Shown one piece after another: positions 1 through 10,930 of a stretch of 61,861 nucleotides of DNA. Each line of letters opens with the position of its first letter. Positions within the stretch are counted from its first letter, which is position 1. The translations under genes were made by a program, and so were the position numbers. Below the pieces are notes generated by a model. It worked only from the letters and a program-made list of their open reading frames with translations, did no database searches and had not been told where the DNA came from. The stretch is from the NCBI GenBank assembly GCA_008704415.1, contig VXIS01000291.1, positions 1-61,861 on the forward strand, written 5' to 3'. This stretch comes from Sphaerosporella brunnea. Its lineage: Eukaryota > Ascomycota > Pezizomycetes > Pezizales > Pyronemataceae.

Positions 1-585
1 AATCAAAGCTGCATTTGGGTGTCACCTGGATGAGGTATGGCTATGAGGGGCTTGAGATGTGCAATTTACCGGTATGCGGTATTCGTCAACAATCGAAGTC
101 AACCATTTGGTATCTAGAGGAGAGAGCGAATATGATGTCAACATTGGGCTCGTGTGTGGAAATAATCTGATGTACTCAAAGCTGCATTCATCTGCACGGT
201 ACCAGACTGTGTGTCTACACAGATCGCAACCCCTGCGGTGATTGCGCGCAGGCCAACTTTGAAGTATGCGTAAAGTGGCTTGTCTTGTCCATACGCAACT
301 ATCTGCCTCATCACATGACAAATCAGGTCTCCAGGAAGTGGAACTAGGAGTTGAATGCTATTGGCGATGCCGACGGAAGCTACGACCCGGAACAGGTGTG
401 AAAGCGTGCACACGGTGCATCTTTGAAAGTTGTCGTCAGGGTTGATATTTTGGGAGTTTGTTTTAATCATTTCAGTCTTGCAGATGTCGCGAGTCTGTTC
501 TTCACATTGACTGCCACACTTATTTACCGTGTCATTGTGGTGTGGTGACGTCCATGTAAATGTTCACCAGTAAGGAAATCGACAG
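1..585. other. No gene recognised
   Basis: Both strands carry only short overlapping reading frames of unremarkable composition. I see no domain motif, repeat or RNA gene here. Confidence 0.5.
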
Positions 586-587
586 AA

Positions 588-790
588 GATTGCTATATGT
601 TGGCCCGCTGGGACTGGGAGACTGCAGTCGACCCCAGTCGACCGGGGAGATGGTCGACTGCGGCCAACCGCAGGCGGTCCAAGCCGTCATGTCCAAAAGG
701 CTACCAGTCCTGGTGCTGCGTTACGACTGGACCGTCACGTGTGATCCAGTCCAGTCAGGATGGGCCTGGACCAGACGGACCGTGAGAAGC
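588..790 (-). repeat. Copy of the CAGTCCAGTC hAT-type MITE family
   Basis: Read on the minus strand from about 788, this copy starts with a CTCACGGTCCG-type end, followed by GGACTGGACTGGATC, a CACGTGAC word and a CAGGACTGG word. The same words in the same order occur on the plus strand at 13391-13550. The two therefore look like one subfamily in opposite orientations. No target duplication was found and no protein is encoded. The family assignment rests on the clearer copies at 12.3-12.7 and 39.5 kb. Confidence 0.5.
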
Positions 791-799
791 ACTTTTGAC

Positions 800-2990
800 C
801 GCATGCAACTCTCTAGGTGCATTGCTAATCGAGTGTGCCAGCGGTTCAGGAAGCACTGGTTGCTCGTGTGTGTGTTGGTCGAATCCAGAAGTGCTTCTTA
901 TATAATGAGGGCGCAAGAGGATGTGCCGCCCTCTCATCAAAAGATCAATCACCAGTGACCCGCTTCCACGTCAGAAACGGCGGATTCTTTAGACTTGAAC
1001 TTCTCCGTTTTACAGATATAGAAAGGGCATGCAACGAAATTGAACAATACCAGCCTGGCGAACAAACCGCCCCTCATGACCTAGACATTCGATACCTCAG
1101 TCGCGCAGAAGCTTGTCTCATGCGGCGAACAATACTGAATGGGAATCACAGACCACGGGTGATCATGGGAGGGACAATCAGTCGCAATGGACCACCGAGG
1201 TAACTGGTAGTACTAGCAACATCACACCGGGTTGGGTGGACACAGCATGTGGTCTGCCGGTGTCATATGGGGTTGTTAAGATGGGCTTGGTGGCTAGAAA
1301 TTCCGAGCGGCACCAAGCGGACTAGTCATTTCTGTCTACAACTGTTGGTGGAATTGGCGGCCACATTCTCACCATGCAAAGCTCCGCTGGCGTCTGGCCA
1401 TATACAGACGCTGGGATCAGCCTCCTAGATGGAACCCATTGCAAAGAGCCCGAGGACGACGTGTGGGGAGCAGGCGGATGTACACCAGAGTATTTGGCAC
1501 GCCATGGTGGTGCAAAGACCTGAGCATCAAAATCCACAATCCGCATCCACATATGACTGCTCTTAAAACGATCAATTCACCATAAACAATCATGGCAGCG
1601 GTAATTGACGAAACATGTCATACTAACAGCCCAGCGGAAATAATAGGAAATGGTACTGCAAGTGGGTTTACCACAATTGTGGGCGGCTACATGCAGACCA
1701 GGAGTTTGATTTCACCAGAATACTCAGTTGTTGACTTCCCATGATGCTCTGCCCCGTTGCGCTAAAATAAACCAAAGTGCATCTGCATTTCAAATAGCTG
1801 CAAGCGGGGCCTGGGAACGATGGTGAACAACTCAGCATGGTGCAGCCGGCATCGGGAGGTAGTCGAAATAGAACTTCAAACTGGGAGCTTGTTGCTAGTG
1901 TGTGCCTCACTTCAGTTTATTCCTAGAGAGAGTTTTTGAGCCCCAAAGTTTTTGACAGTTGCTTCCCGTCAGGTATAATAGGACAGAGCGATGAGTCGCA
2001 ACTACCAGTCTGTAGGTGCCGAGAAAGAGCGACCGCATCAAGAGAATTCTTTCCGGCGGTGGGTCTTCAGTGCTGGCGACCGCGTGCCGATCATTTGTGA
2101 CATGGGCGGGGGCCCCTTGGTATTGGCCACGATACGGAAATGGCAGACCGCAGCCTAGCGAAAGATGAGTTCGTATAACACGCCGATGGCGAGACTGCCT
2201 CAACGCAACATCCAATTCCATTTCTGTTTCTATTCGCCTATGGATATTTCCTATGCAGGTGGGACTCTCCCATCCATAGCATTTTGATAACGCCTGTCCG
2301 GCTCTCTAATGGCCTGTATTGACGCACGGAATGTTCGCCACACGACCCGACCGGTTCCAGCGCTCACCGTACCGCGGGCAACAAAACCACCAATAGCTTC
2401 AAACCACTCATTCCCATCTCAGTGCCAATGTTGTTTCGTTCTGCTGAGATACCAAAGTAGTTGCTGTACGACCTGCCGACGGCTGTTGTAGTGACGGTGT
2501 TCACTATGTCGTTCAAAAGGCCTCTCAGACACGTCCGTCTGACAACGCCTCAAATCGGCGGCGTTGCTCCATCCCGTTATTTCAAACGCGTATCATGTCG
2601 TCATAACTTCCGTTTGAGATCGCACGTTGGTACTGCGGCCTGCCGCTTCACTGAAAGTGGGCACGACCCTAGGTACGGCCTCCTGCAGGTTTGTGGACAT
2701 AGCATGTACCCCCTAGCAGGCGAAAGCTTCGCTGGGATACTGTGTTGCCTCCCAAAATCTAACGCGTGAGAACACGCTGTGTCCAAGAGGCAGCCTAAGG
2801 TGTATGATTCCCGACTTCGATCCCTTTCCGGCAGGACTGTGTGGCGCATGCCTTGCTGGAGAACCTACCGCCGTCGCTTTCACAACGGAGAACTCGCCTT
2901 TGGAACCTCGCCCAATCTTTTTTTTAATCATAATGTACAAGTGAACATCCGTGTGGTTACCACACGGTGTGCAGTCTTTAGCACAGCGCC
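800..2990. other. No gene recognised
   Basis: Many overlapping frames of 60-122 codons occur on both strands, none with recognisable motifs or gene-like amino-acid composition. I could not recognise any repeat or structured RNA. Confidence 0.45.
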
Positions 2991-3003
2991 ACTAAATATA
3001 AAA

Positions 3004-4112
3004 CGGCTTTTATGCCCTGTACCCCCCAAAACATAGCGAAATGTCCAACGTACCCCCCCCAAAGTTTTTTTTATGCCCCATACCCCCCAATGCCCATACC
3101 TCAAACTGTGACTCGAGATTATCAGTGTCTTTCCCGACACCAATTCACCACCCCACCCATCCACCCTCGTGCTGACACACCATCAACACTGCTGCCGGTC
3201 AGTTTCTTCGTACCCAACAATGTCGACACACAGGCAGCTAGAAACCACAACCCCGACCGCAACCACCGTGACTGCTACCACTGTGACCGCGACCCTGGCA
3301 ACTAGGGTGTGGGGACTGCATGTTGGGCAGCGGTTCCCCACATTTCAAGATTTCAAAGAATACCTCGCACGTTGGGCTGTTTTTGAAGGTTGTAAGCCTC
3401 ACTTTAAGAAGTCCAATCGTCAGAAAAACGTGGTTGTCCGTGTTGAACCAACCTGCGACTTTCGCATCCGAGCGCAGTGGAATCGAAGAAGTGGAGGTAA
3501 CTGTTGTCCAAGCAAGACACACTGCCTGTATAGGTACCGCTCTGCCTAAACGACCAATAGTCAATCAACATATGTTTTTGCTCAAAACAGTACCAACCAT
3601 CATGCCGATTACGAAAGACACGAAGCCAAGAGATGTCATAGCAGCGGTTCAACATGATCTGCATCAAATCGTGGACTACCAAGCAGCCCACAACCTGTTG
3701 CAGGTTTTGGTGAAGACCGGAATTGAAGCTGAGCGAGAGTAGTTTCGCTTGCTGTCTGCATATGTGGGGATCATGGAGCGATGTGATCCATCCGGCGACT
3801 ACTATCTCAGCGTGGACCATGATACATTCAGATTCTAGAGACTGTTTGCGAGGGGGACACAGAACGATCTGCAGAAAGGAGCTGAGCTACCGCCTGGTTT
3901 CTTTTTTTTGCGTTGTCAATCTAATACTGTTGGACTCTAAATGAAGACCTATGATCATCCCTTTTTTTAAGCTATAAGGACGATGCTATTGTGAGGTGCG
4001 CGCATTGGGAGGTGGGGCGGTGGTCTCTAGGGGGTACGGGGCATAAAAAAAACTTGGAGGGGTTACGCTGGACAATTCACCATGTTTTGGGGGGTACGAG
4101 GCATAAAAGCTG
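3004..4112 (+). mobile_element. MULE-1: Mutator-like element with long TIRs and 9-base TSD
   Basis: The two ends form inverted repeats of about 90 bases (3004-3093 and 4024-4112). They start CGGCTTTTATGCC on the left and CAGCTTTTATGCC on the right (reverse complement), then match closely through runs of C and T. The element is flanked by a perfect 9-base direct repeat, AATATAAAA (2995-3003 and 4113-4121). Long TIRs with a 9-base duplication are typical of Mutator-like elements. The interior, 1.1 kb in total, holds only a frameshifted N-terminal transposase fragment. This is therefore an internally deleted, non-autonomous copy. The perfect flanking duplication suggests insertion was not very ancient. 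Confidence 0.85.
3220..3838 (+). pseudogene. MULE transposase, N-terminal DNA-binding part only
   Basis: The ATG at 3220 opens a threonine-rich leader, then a segment with RFPTFQDFKEYLARWAVFEG and CDFRIRAQW. This resembles the N-terminal WRKY/MuDR-like DNA-binding region of Mutator transposases. A +1 shift near 3500 is needed to continue into an HTAC (normally HTC) motif and a segment with TVPTIMPITKDTKPRDVI and YQAAHNLLQVL. An in-frame TAG stands at 3740-3742, then FRLLSAYVGIMERCDPSGDY to a stop at 3836-3838. The catalytic DDE domain, SWIM finger and C-terminal knuckle are absent. It cannot make an active transposase. It lies wholly inside the TIRs of MULE-1 and is probably what remains of that element's own gene. 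The family assignment is by motif, not by database search. Confidence 0.65.
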
Positions 4113-4254
4113 AATATAAAATCAATGTACGTTACAGGCGCAGTTGCTTTCATCTATCCGTAAACGCTAGCCACTGACCGGTCCATGTTCAGGTGCATTT
4201 GCAGTCCGTCCGGCGAGACGTTCTCTACACCAATCACCCATTTTATAGCACTTG

Positions 4255-4595
4255 CCCGGTTTCCAGGAGGAGAACTCTGCAATTGGAAGCGCAGATTGGC
4301 GGCAGGTTCTGCATGGCGAAGGCTGTTTTCTTCCATATCCAAAGTTGTTTTATGCGGTGAAAGAGGTTGTAGGCACGGGCTGTGCAGAGAGGAACAAGAT
4401 GGTTGCGAAGTAGTAAAGCAAAGGCAGCAGGTAGTGGGTTGGGGTCGAGGAGGGAAGGACGTCAGCGAGCACCAGCACGGATACATACAATTCCATTCCA
4501 TTCCACAACTATCGACAAATCGAACTGTGCGTACAGCAGCGTAGTTGCTCTGCAGTATCGTCACTCAAGCTCCTCCACCGGTCCACAATGCGCCA
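4255..4595 (-). repeat. Interspersed repeat family X, copy 1
   Basis: This stretch shares several ordered words with 56500-56740: CCCGGTTTCCAG, a GAGAACTCT word, GGTAGTGGGTTGGG, TTCCA-TTCCACAACTAT, a GTACAGCAGCG word and a CTCCAC word. The order and orientation are the same. The 56 kb copy is in turn related to 18690-18960. No TIR or target duplication was identified and no coding potential is convincing, so this looks like a small non-autonomous element or its remnant. Confidence 0.55.
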
Positions 4596-4857
4596 CACAA
4601 TCACAGTCAATCACTCAGCCTCTGGTAGGGTAAATTTTCCGTGTTTAGCCACGCTTTGCGCTACTGATGCGGCACACTTCGCTCTATATATATAGTGATT
4701 CGGCCGCTTGCGGCCATGAAATAGAGAGTACATGCAGACTGCCCAGAGGTCCGAAAGACCTACGGTTGGGTGTGCCTCAAACGGAAAGAAGACGTAGGAA
4801 AAGAAAAAATTAAGGAAACTCGTGGCTGGCATAGGAGAGAAGGTAAATGACACGATG

Positions 4858-5660
4858 TCGTTACATTCTTGGCTTCTCAGGCCAGGTCCCAAGCTTGGTG
4901 ATGGCTAAGAAGGCTAGCACAGCCTTGGTACGTGGATCATCTGCTAATATGACCTTGATGGGGTTGCAGTTTTGCTTTGTTCGCGGGCTGTTATCGTCCT
5001 TTCAGGTGACCTCATCCATCTCTTTCCACTGCTCGTCCTGTTCTTTCCGCCACTTCGCGCATCGCTTGAACAGTTGCTCTCTAGTTTGGCTTGGCGCCTG
5101 CGCGCAGAACCAGCATTTGTCGTCTATTCTTCTGTTCGTCTAGAACAGGACCTGTATGGGGCCGTCGGTGCTTTGTTAAGCCTTAGTTGGTAGTACCTTG
5201 AGGCTAGGGCTTTAGCAGCTTTGGCCACCGTGAGGTCCGCCTTCCTCTGACGCTTGTAGTAGCCCTTAGGCTTGCAGTGCGTGGTCAGCCAAGCGTTCCT
5301 CTCTTGGACCCTGGCTTCGGTGACTGTTCGACCAAGTCTCTGGAGGCGGTTCTTGGCAACCTCTTTGGCTACTTGGTCGACCAACTTGTTTCCTGGGACG
5401 TCGGCATGTCCGGTGACCCAGTGGTATTCTGTCCCCCACCCCGTCGCTTTTACGGCTGCATCCGCGCGTGCAATGCGTGGGAGCAGCCATTCTGCAGAGC
5501 CCTGGCTCGCCTCGTTGTAGGCGTCCAAGGGCCGCCTGCCCATCGGTTAGAACCTGACCTAGGCCGCGTTTTGTTGCAGGCTGTCATAGTAATTCCATAC
5601 AACTTGGCGCTTGCGTGTCTGTGTCATAGTTTATTGCCACAGCAACCGGCCCCAGCCTAT
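4858..5660 (-). pseudogene. Non-LTR retrotransposon (LINE) pol 3' end with RNase H, broken
   Basis: Reading the minus strand, a VLTDGQAAL segment near 5560 leads (after a frameshift) into EYHWVTGHADVPGN..VDQVAKEVAKN, a good match to the C-terminal half of RNase H (W-x-x-GH-x-x-x-x-GN-x-x-x-D). A segment with YYKRQRKA and YYQLRL follows. A second frameshift then gives DDKCWFCAQAPSQTREQLFK, the Cys-rich and REHLF-like tail of fungal Tad/LINE-type pol proteins, and AVLAFLAITKLGTWP before a stop at about 4858. A TGA also interrupts the tail. Endonuclease and reverse transcriptase are missing, which fits the 5' truncation usual for LINE insertions. No clear poly(A) or target duplication was seen. 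Confidence 0.75.
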
Positions 5661-5669
5661 TGCTGAGAA

Positions 5670-7380
5670 CTTCACGGCAATCGCGATGTGCAATATTAGA
5701 CAAACTTCGTTCACCAACCTACCTCCCCCGAACATTGTCCTCACAGTGTAGCACATAGCTGTAATATCCTGGGGCCGTTCGGGAACTAGGGTCGTCCTCT
5801 GGTCGTCCTCTGAACATCCTGGTATGTGTCCCACGTGGCACGTTGCTTCTACCGATCATTGGCTTCCAATCTCTGTTTGGCTGCACGGGCCCCAACTCCT
5901 TACCCCTCCCGTCGTGCAAAACATAGTTCTGGCGTTTGCAGGTCTCCCTCTTGTGGGTGGAGCGCACACCTACATAGCGTGGAAACTGTGTGGACCGACT
6001 TCTTGCATAAGGGGATGGCGGAGACGTCTTAGGTTCATATGTACACAGATGACATATTAGACTGGGGTACTTGACCGTTCAAACCGCGGCAATGTTCAAA
6101 GCAATCTTAAATCTGGCTGGACGGAGCCATAACCCTGACTCTGTTGCCGTACGCGTGCAACCTGTGAAGCTGGTGGTCTTAGGAGCTATTTTTACCTTGA
6201 TATAATGACATCCTTGAATAATGGGATGCGATAAACCCGATCTTGATGCGCTTGCATGCCGCACTTGCCTTATTCGATGGTATCTTCGTCGCCACTTGCA
6301 TGTTGTTGCTCTGGTCTCCGTCGGTGCATTCAGCTCCTGACTCCGGCCACCCGTCGGGATGCCGAATTCACTGAGTAGTATGAGGTGAAGGTGAATCTCG
6401 GTGGGCGAGCAGCATTAGAACGGGCGATTCACGTGGTCGTATTACAGTCGAGGCCTCATCTGACGTTCTGATGTGCGCCAACATATCCAATTCCAACAGC
6501 GCAGACCGGAAGGCTCATACGGCCGTACACTCAGAGGTGAGCGAGACAAGGCTCCTTGACAGGCTCCCGGGGACGCGCTACGGCTGTTCCAATGTGTCGA
6601 TTAACCCTGCGTCATTCAATGTGCACCATGGCGTCGCCGGAAGTCCTACGGACTATCCAGCTCACGATCCAAACATCGCGTACTACCTGGCGCCTGTGCG
6701 CCTCGTGGCGGGCTCATAACTCCACCCTCCAGCCGTGCTCATGCGCTTGGCCTACCAGCTCCGAGGGTTCAAATTCTGTCGGTTTCTTTGCTGGCAACCG
6801 CACCAACAACTGCGGTTCAACACCGCTCCAATACGCAGACCGAGAGTCTCATGCCATTCGCGGTCAGATTGCATTATCCTGCATACGCCTCGTTCAAAAG
6901 TCGCTGGATGAGCTTCAACACCCACGAAGCCAAATTTGATGCTATTCAGCTGTTCGCTTTCCTGTCCAACCATTCATCCAGCTGACAGCCGACAGGGTGG
7001 CTCAGGGCTTCTACAACCTCCAGAAAATGAGTGTGCACCGGGTGTTCGTTTTCCTCCAACCCCCACGGCCGATCCTCGCACCTTGCTTGCAAAACGTCAA
7101 CGGCACGGCAAGAGTATTGCACGGTTACCCCTCGGTGTGGAACTTGCTGAAGCCGGTGCAAAGCGCAGGAAGCTAGCTGCGAGTGCAGATGGGGCCATAG
7201 CTGAGGCGGTCACCATGCTCAACCATTATACGGTTGAAGTTCCGGGTCTCCGGAGAGGTAGCCGCCAAAAGAAAATCGCTGTGAAGACCAAAGTGGATGC
7301 TAATGAGGGGGAAGGTGCTACTACTGCAAATGCTAAAGGCGGTCGACGCGGCCGGGGGGGGGGGTTGCGTAGACGCGGCG
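5670..7380. other. No firm gene; weak basic ORF near 6936-7490
   Basis: The longest frame (6936-7490, plus) has an Arg/Lys-rich middle (GAKRRKLAASADGAIAEAV, then RRGSRQKK) and a glycine/arginine run. Its 3' end runs into a MITE copy from about 7384. It matches nothing I recognise and could be the remnant of a gene truncated by the repeat. The rest of the interval shows nothing. Confidence 0.3.
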
Positions 7381-7383
7381 CGA

Positions 7384-7495
7384 GGAATTGTTACTCACGG
7401 GACGGGGCGGTCTGTAGGTCGACCCGGACAGTCTGCCATAGTCCAGTCCAGTCCGCGCTCGACAGAGCAATGAAGCGATCCGGTCCGTGATTCAT
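7384..7495 (+). repeat. Copy of the CAGTCCAGTC hAT-type MITE family
   Basis: The left end (TTGTTACTCACGGGACGG) is a diverged form of the CAGTGTTCCTCACGGG terminus seen at 12339. It is followed by GTCTGCCATAGTCCAGTC, CAGTCCGCG and a diverged GATCCGGTCCGTGATT segment in the family order. No protein is encoded. Confidence 0.6.
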
Positions 7496-7839
7496 CCCAA
7501 AACAGCCACCTTCGAACGTCATCAATGCGCGACTGGGCCCTGAGACCCTGCACAAAAACTCGAATTGACATCACCCTGTAAGTCACTCACTACGTGCCAA
7601 ATTGGACCCGCAGTACAAACACCAGCGCGAGCCATGCTGAAATTAGAGAGCTTGAGGATATTCTAAATCCGCTCTGCATCCAGCAACATAATGTGGGCAC
7701 GGTTGAATAGCCTGAAGGAGTTTTGGAGCGATCGGAGGATACACAAACTATATGGCCGGGGTTTAGTATATGGGTTTTGAAGGCGCGGGCGGTTTGTATA
7801 TAAACTCCATATGTGATATATGTGATACATTACTCCACG

Positions 7840-7935
7840 GCAAATATCCAGTCGACTGGATAGCCTGCACGCGGTCCAGTCCATACCCCACAACGTGGCG
7901 CACGAGCGCGGCTGCAGGGTGGAGTGATAGCCATG
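7840..7935 (-). repeat. Possible degenerate copy of the CAGTCCAGTC family
   Basis: On the minus strand this holds a CACGTTGTGGGGTATGGACT segment continuing into GGACTGGACC and CCAGTCGACTGGAT, words typical of the family. No terminal CAGTG end is visible, so the extent is approximate and the assignment weak. Confidence 0.3.
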
Positions 7936-8216
7936 AGGCCGCCGCCAGGCACGTAGGCGCGCAGTTGTACGGGAGGTTTGCATATTGTCCGTACGAATTT
8001 TGGTTGCCGCGGCTGCGCCCCCGCGTGTTGAAACAGGTGAGACATTCGAACAGGAAAAGGAAAAACACTTGATTGAACTTAAAGTACGAAAACAAAAAAC
8101 ATATGAACCCGCGAAATTTCCACTGTGCCTTTACTATAGTCCCCCTCGGTCGTGCGCTGCGGTATCCCCCATCCATCCCTGACAACAGCAAACACCCTGG
8201 GAGAGGAAGAGAAAGC

Positions 8217-9446
8217 TTAAACGGCGGACTTCTCCCGGGCAAGAAGCTCGGTAACCTTCTCGGTCAGGGCTGTGACAGTCTCGGTGAGAGTCTTGACGGT
8301 GTCCTTGGTAGTCGCGAGCTCGGACCTCACGGTGTCCAGCTCGGTCGCGAGTGCGGTGTTGCTTGTGGTCAGATTGGAGTTCACAGTCTCAAGTTCGGCG
8401 ATCCTGGCGGTGAAATCGGATCTCACAGTTGCCAGCTCACCAGCGATCGCAGTGTTGCGATCAGTCGGGGTTTGAATGGCCGCCGTGAGGTCAGCCACCG
8501 TGGCCTCATACTTGTCGTAGGTAACAAGGAGTTTCGCCTCCTCCGCATCTTTGATCCATTGCTGTTTGCATGACTCGTTGAAGGCGCGCGCGATATTTTT
8601 GATGTCAATGCTGTTGTGGCGACGCTCGTTGATAGCTTGGACGTGCTCGTGGAGATCCTTGTCTAGATCCGTAGCCAGCACGTCCCACAACACTTGGACA
8701 TTGAGCTCAAACTCGAGCATCCTCCTCAGTGTGCGAGCGCCTGGTTGGTGGTTCCGAATCCAGGCGTCAACAGCCTGGATCGCCTCCCCGACCGTGGCCG
8801 TGTGAACATCATTCGAAAAGGTGCTGAACAGTGTCGGGTGGTCGTAAAGCGATATCATGTCGCAGAGTTTCTGCTCATCGCCGCCAGCGAATGCGACGAA
8901 TTGGTGACGGTGTGGAGCAGACAGCAAGTGCCGCATCAGGTCGGTTGGCGAGGGCTGGGCCACGCTCTGCCAGTAGTTATGGCTGAGGTATTTACCACAG
9001 CAGACGCGGGTGAACTGGGGTACACTGTCAGCACATCGGTGTACCGCTAGCGCAGGGAGTTTCCTTACCGCCAGAATCACCTCTCGCAACACTCGCTTGC
9101 AGTTCGTCTCCTCCTCGTGGGTAAGACCCTGAGTGTTGGCGGGTTCGGTGAACTGCTGGAGGGCGTCGCTGAGCACCTTGGTAACCTTGGTTATCGCCGG
9201 CTCTCGACCTGTGACGGTGACTGTTCTAAAGACCGCGTCATCTGCTAGACCGGCGTGCGAAATGATGGCGGAACCGATGGTGTCGATCGCGTCGCATCGC
9301 TCTTCATCATCGTTTCGTAGGCGCTTAGGAGGGCGCTCGAGTTGAAGGGACTGGCCGTCGCGCTTGGTGCCGATGAGGCTGATATCCATCGACGTCGCTT
9401 CCGCCAGGACTGCAAAGCCTGAGCGGTTACTGGTCCGCGTGGTCAT
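8217..9446 (-). CDS. Hypothetical protein with C-terminal coiled coil
   Basis: A 409-residue reading frame if started at the ATG at 9446. An in-frame ATG at 9497 would add 17 residues rich in Thr and Ile that look like translated leader, so I prefer 9446. The N-terminal two thirds is mixed alpha-like sequence with a basic patch (RPPKRLRNDDEE near residue 40) and no recognised domain. From about residue 310 to the end there is a heptad-rich, Ala/Thr/Glu/Leu segment with internally repeated blocks (ELATVRSDFTARIAELETVN, then ELDTVRSELATTKDTV). It predicts a long coiled coil and hence oligomerisation. The length of the frame, uninterrupted on a decayed background, argues that it is a real gene. 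Function is unknown; a lineage-specific fungal protein is likely. No introns are needed. Confidence 0.65.
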   Translation of the reverse strand: MTTRTSNRSGFAVLAEATSMDISLIGTKRDGQSLQLERPPKRLRNDDEERCDAIDTIGSAIISHAGLADDAVFRTVTVTGREPAITKVTKVLSDALQQFTEPANTQGLTHEEETNCKRVLREVILAVRKLPALAVHRCADSVPQFTRVCCGKYLSHNYWQSVAQPSPTDLMRHLLSAPHRHQFVAFAGGDEQKLCDMISLYDHPTLFSTFSNDVHTATVGEAIQAVDAWIRNHQPGARTLRRMLEFELNVQVLWDVLATDLDKDLHEHVQAINERRHNSIDIKNIARAFNESCKQQWIKDAEEAKLLVTYDKYEATVADLTAAIQTPTDRNTAIAGELATVRSDFTARIAELETVNSNLTTSNTALATELDTVRSELATTKDTVKTLTETVTALTEKVTELLAREKSAV

Positions 9447-9499
9447 GGCGATCGTGATAGTGGTGATGATGGTAGCGTGTGAGGTGGAGGTGTTCAAGG

Positions 9500-10070
9500 T
9501 TGCGGGGCGTGTGATGGGAAGTTTGGGAGGGGAGGGGTCTAGAAGTAGAAGCGAGGTGTCGCGGGCAGGGCTAGCTGGCGGCGGTGGTTAGGGTTGACGG
9601 TTGGGCGGCTCAGCCGAATCATACAACGCGACTCGGCGCATTATAGGGTTGAGGTTGCTCGAGACTCCAGCAGTGATGCTCAAAGTTTGAGGAACAGTAA
9701 CTCATGTTCCAACTTTCAGTAACGTCGTTCTAATGTTTCCTGGCTGTTCGTGTATGACCCGTACGCAGAGAATTGGTCGGCCAGTGGGCGTTGCTGCATT
9801 CTACAAGCAGATGGCGAGGTATATACCTAATAATGCAACGAATGGCGCATCACATGCCGCACGTTCAGTTCCTGAGGTAATCTTAAGATCCCCCTCCTCA
9901 GGCGGCACATGATCTCCAGGCATCAAATCGGCCAAATGCACAAGATGTTCGTAGCTATATAGATGGAGTTGGAATTGCCAACGGCATTCCTTCGACTCTC
10001 CCGCCCTCGCACCTGGCCTCCCACACCGCCTCTTCCCTAAGGTGGCGGCGGCGATCATTCGGGACAAAAA
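9500..10070. other. Upstream region of the coiled-coil gene; nothing else recognised
   Basis: This presumably contains the promoter of the minus-strand gene ending at 8217, but no TATA-like box is obvious close to 9446. No other gene is supported. Confidence 0.3.
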
Positions 10071-10134
10071 ACTTGGAAACCCTGATCGCGACTCCGGCTG
10101 GAAAACGTAAGCGTCGGGCTCTGCAGCGATTAGG

Positions 10135-10340
10135 CTGTATCACTGTCCGGACCTCACGGTTGAAGACCGTTCCCAGGCTTATCAACGCTGCCCTGCGGCG
10201 AAAAAAAGACAGCGGAAATACAAGGTCCAGGGTGAGACTCAAGATATGGATTACTGGGAAGAAGCGTATTACCGGGACATTAAAGAGGGGGTGCAACCCC
10301 CGGCCTGGGGAGTCTCAACGGTTTCTCGTCGATCTTTATA
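10135..10340 (+). pseudogene. Possible coding remnant, unrecognised
   Basis: One frame reads YHCPDLTVEDRSQAYQRCP, then basic KKRQRKYKVQG, then DMDYWEEAYYRDIKEGVQPP and WGVST before a stop at 10338-10340. The aromatic, charged, protein-like composition stands out from the surrounding noise, but I do not recognise a family. An overlapping 133-codon frame (10073-10474) is open in another phase and is basic throughout; only one of them can be meaningful. No start codon is evident for the first frame. Confidence 0.25.
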
Positions 10341-10613
10341 ATTTAGATACCCAGCACCGGGAGTGGGCTGAGGAGTATACCGGTCAGTTTCAGGTGCAGG
10401 AGGAGGAGGAGCCTGACACTCAACTGTCGACTCATCTGTCGTGGCATTATAAATTGGACACGCAGCCAATGTGATTTTAGTGTAGGAATAGAAGAAATAG
10501 AACAGGCTGGGTCTTGTCTTGTCCGACAACGGCAATATACTTAGTAAAGATCGCGAGGTCTCGGCGGGCAAAGATCGTCGCTCGGCCGTTCAACCGCGCC
10601 CCCTGACCCGTTG

Positions 10614-10634
10614 AAAAAAAAAAAAAAAAAAAAA
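10614..10634 (+). repeat. Poly(A) tract of 21 A
   Basis: An uninterrupted run of A preceded by CCCTGACCCGTTG. It might mark the 3' end of a retroposed transcript, but no SINE boxes, target duplication or related body were found upstream. Confidence 0.8.
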
Positions 10635-10930
10635 CGAGCGTCACGCTTACTAGGCGCACCCCTTGTTAGCACCGCGCGTGGCCGCCGCGGGTAAAAGTCT
10701 TGGATGGATAGTACGATGGATAGTCCCTCGGGTTCTGCGTGCGGGGTATCGGTCGAGTGATGAATGGTGAAGGGCTGTCGAGTGACACTTCATGTTGCTT
10801 GACTGATTGACGCCCCGGGTCAAACCCCGAATAGACTTGGACCTGTACATACCACCCCCAACGGGTAGCAGCACCCATATCCGACAACCCCGCGAAGGAG
10901 GGTGTGGCTGTTCCTTTCCGCATCCTTTGA

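Noticed and set aside
10614..10634. Poly(A) run as the tail of a SINE or LINE on plus
   Set aside because: No Pol III A/B boxes, no target duplication and no related copy upstream; a GTTCAACCG word nearby is not a convincing B box.
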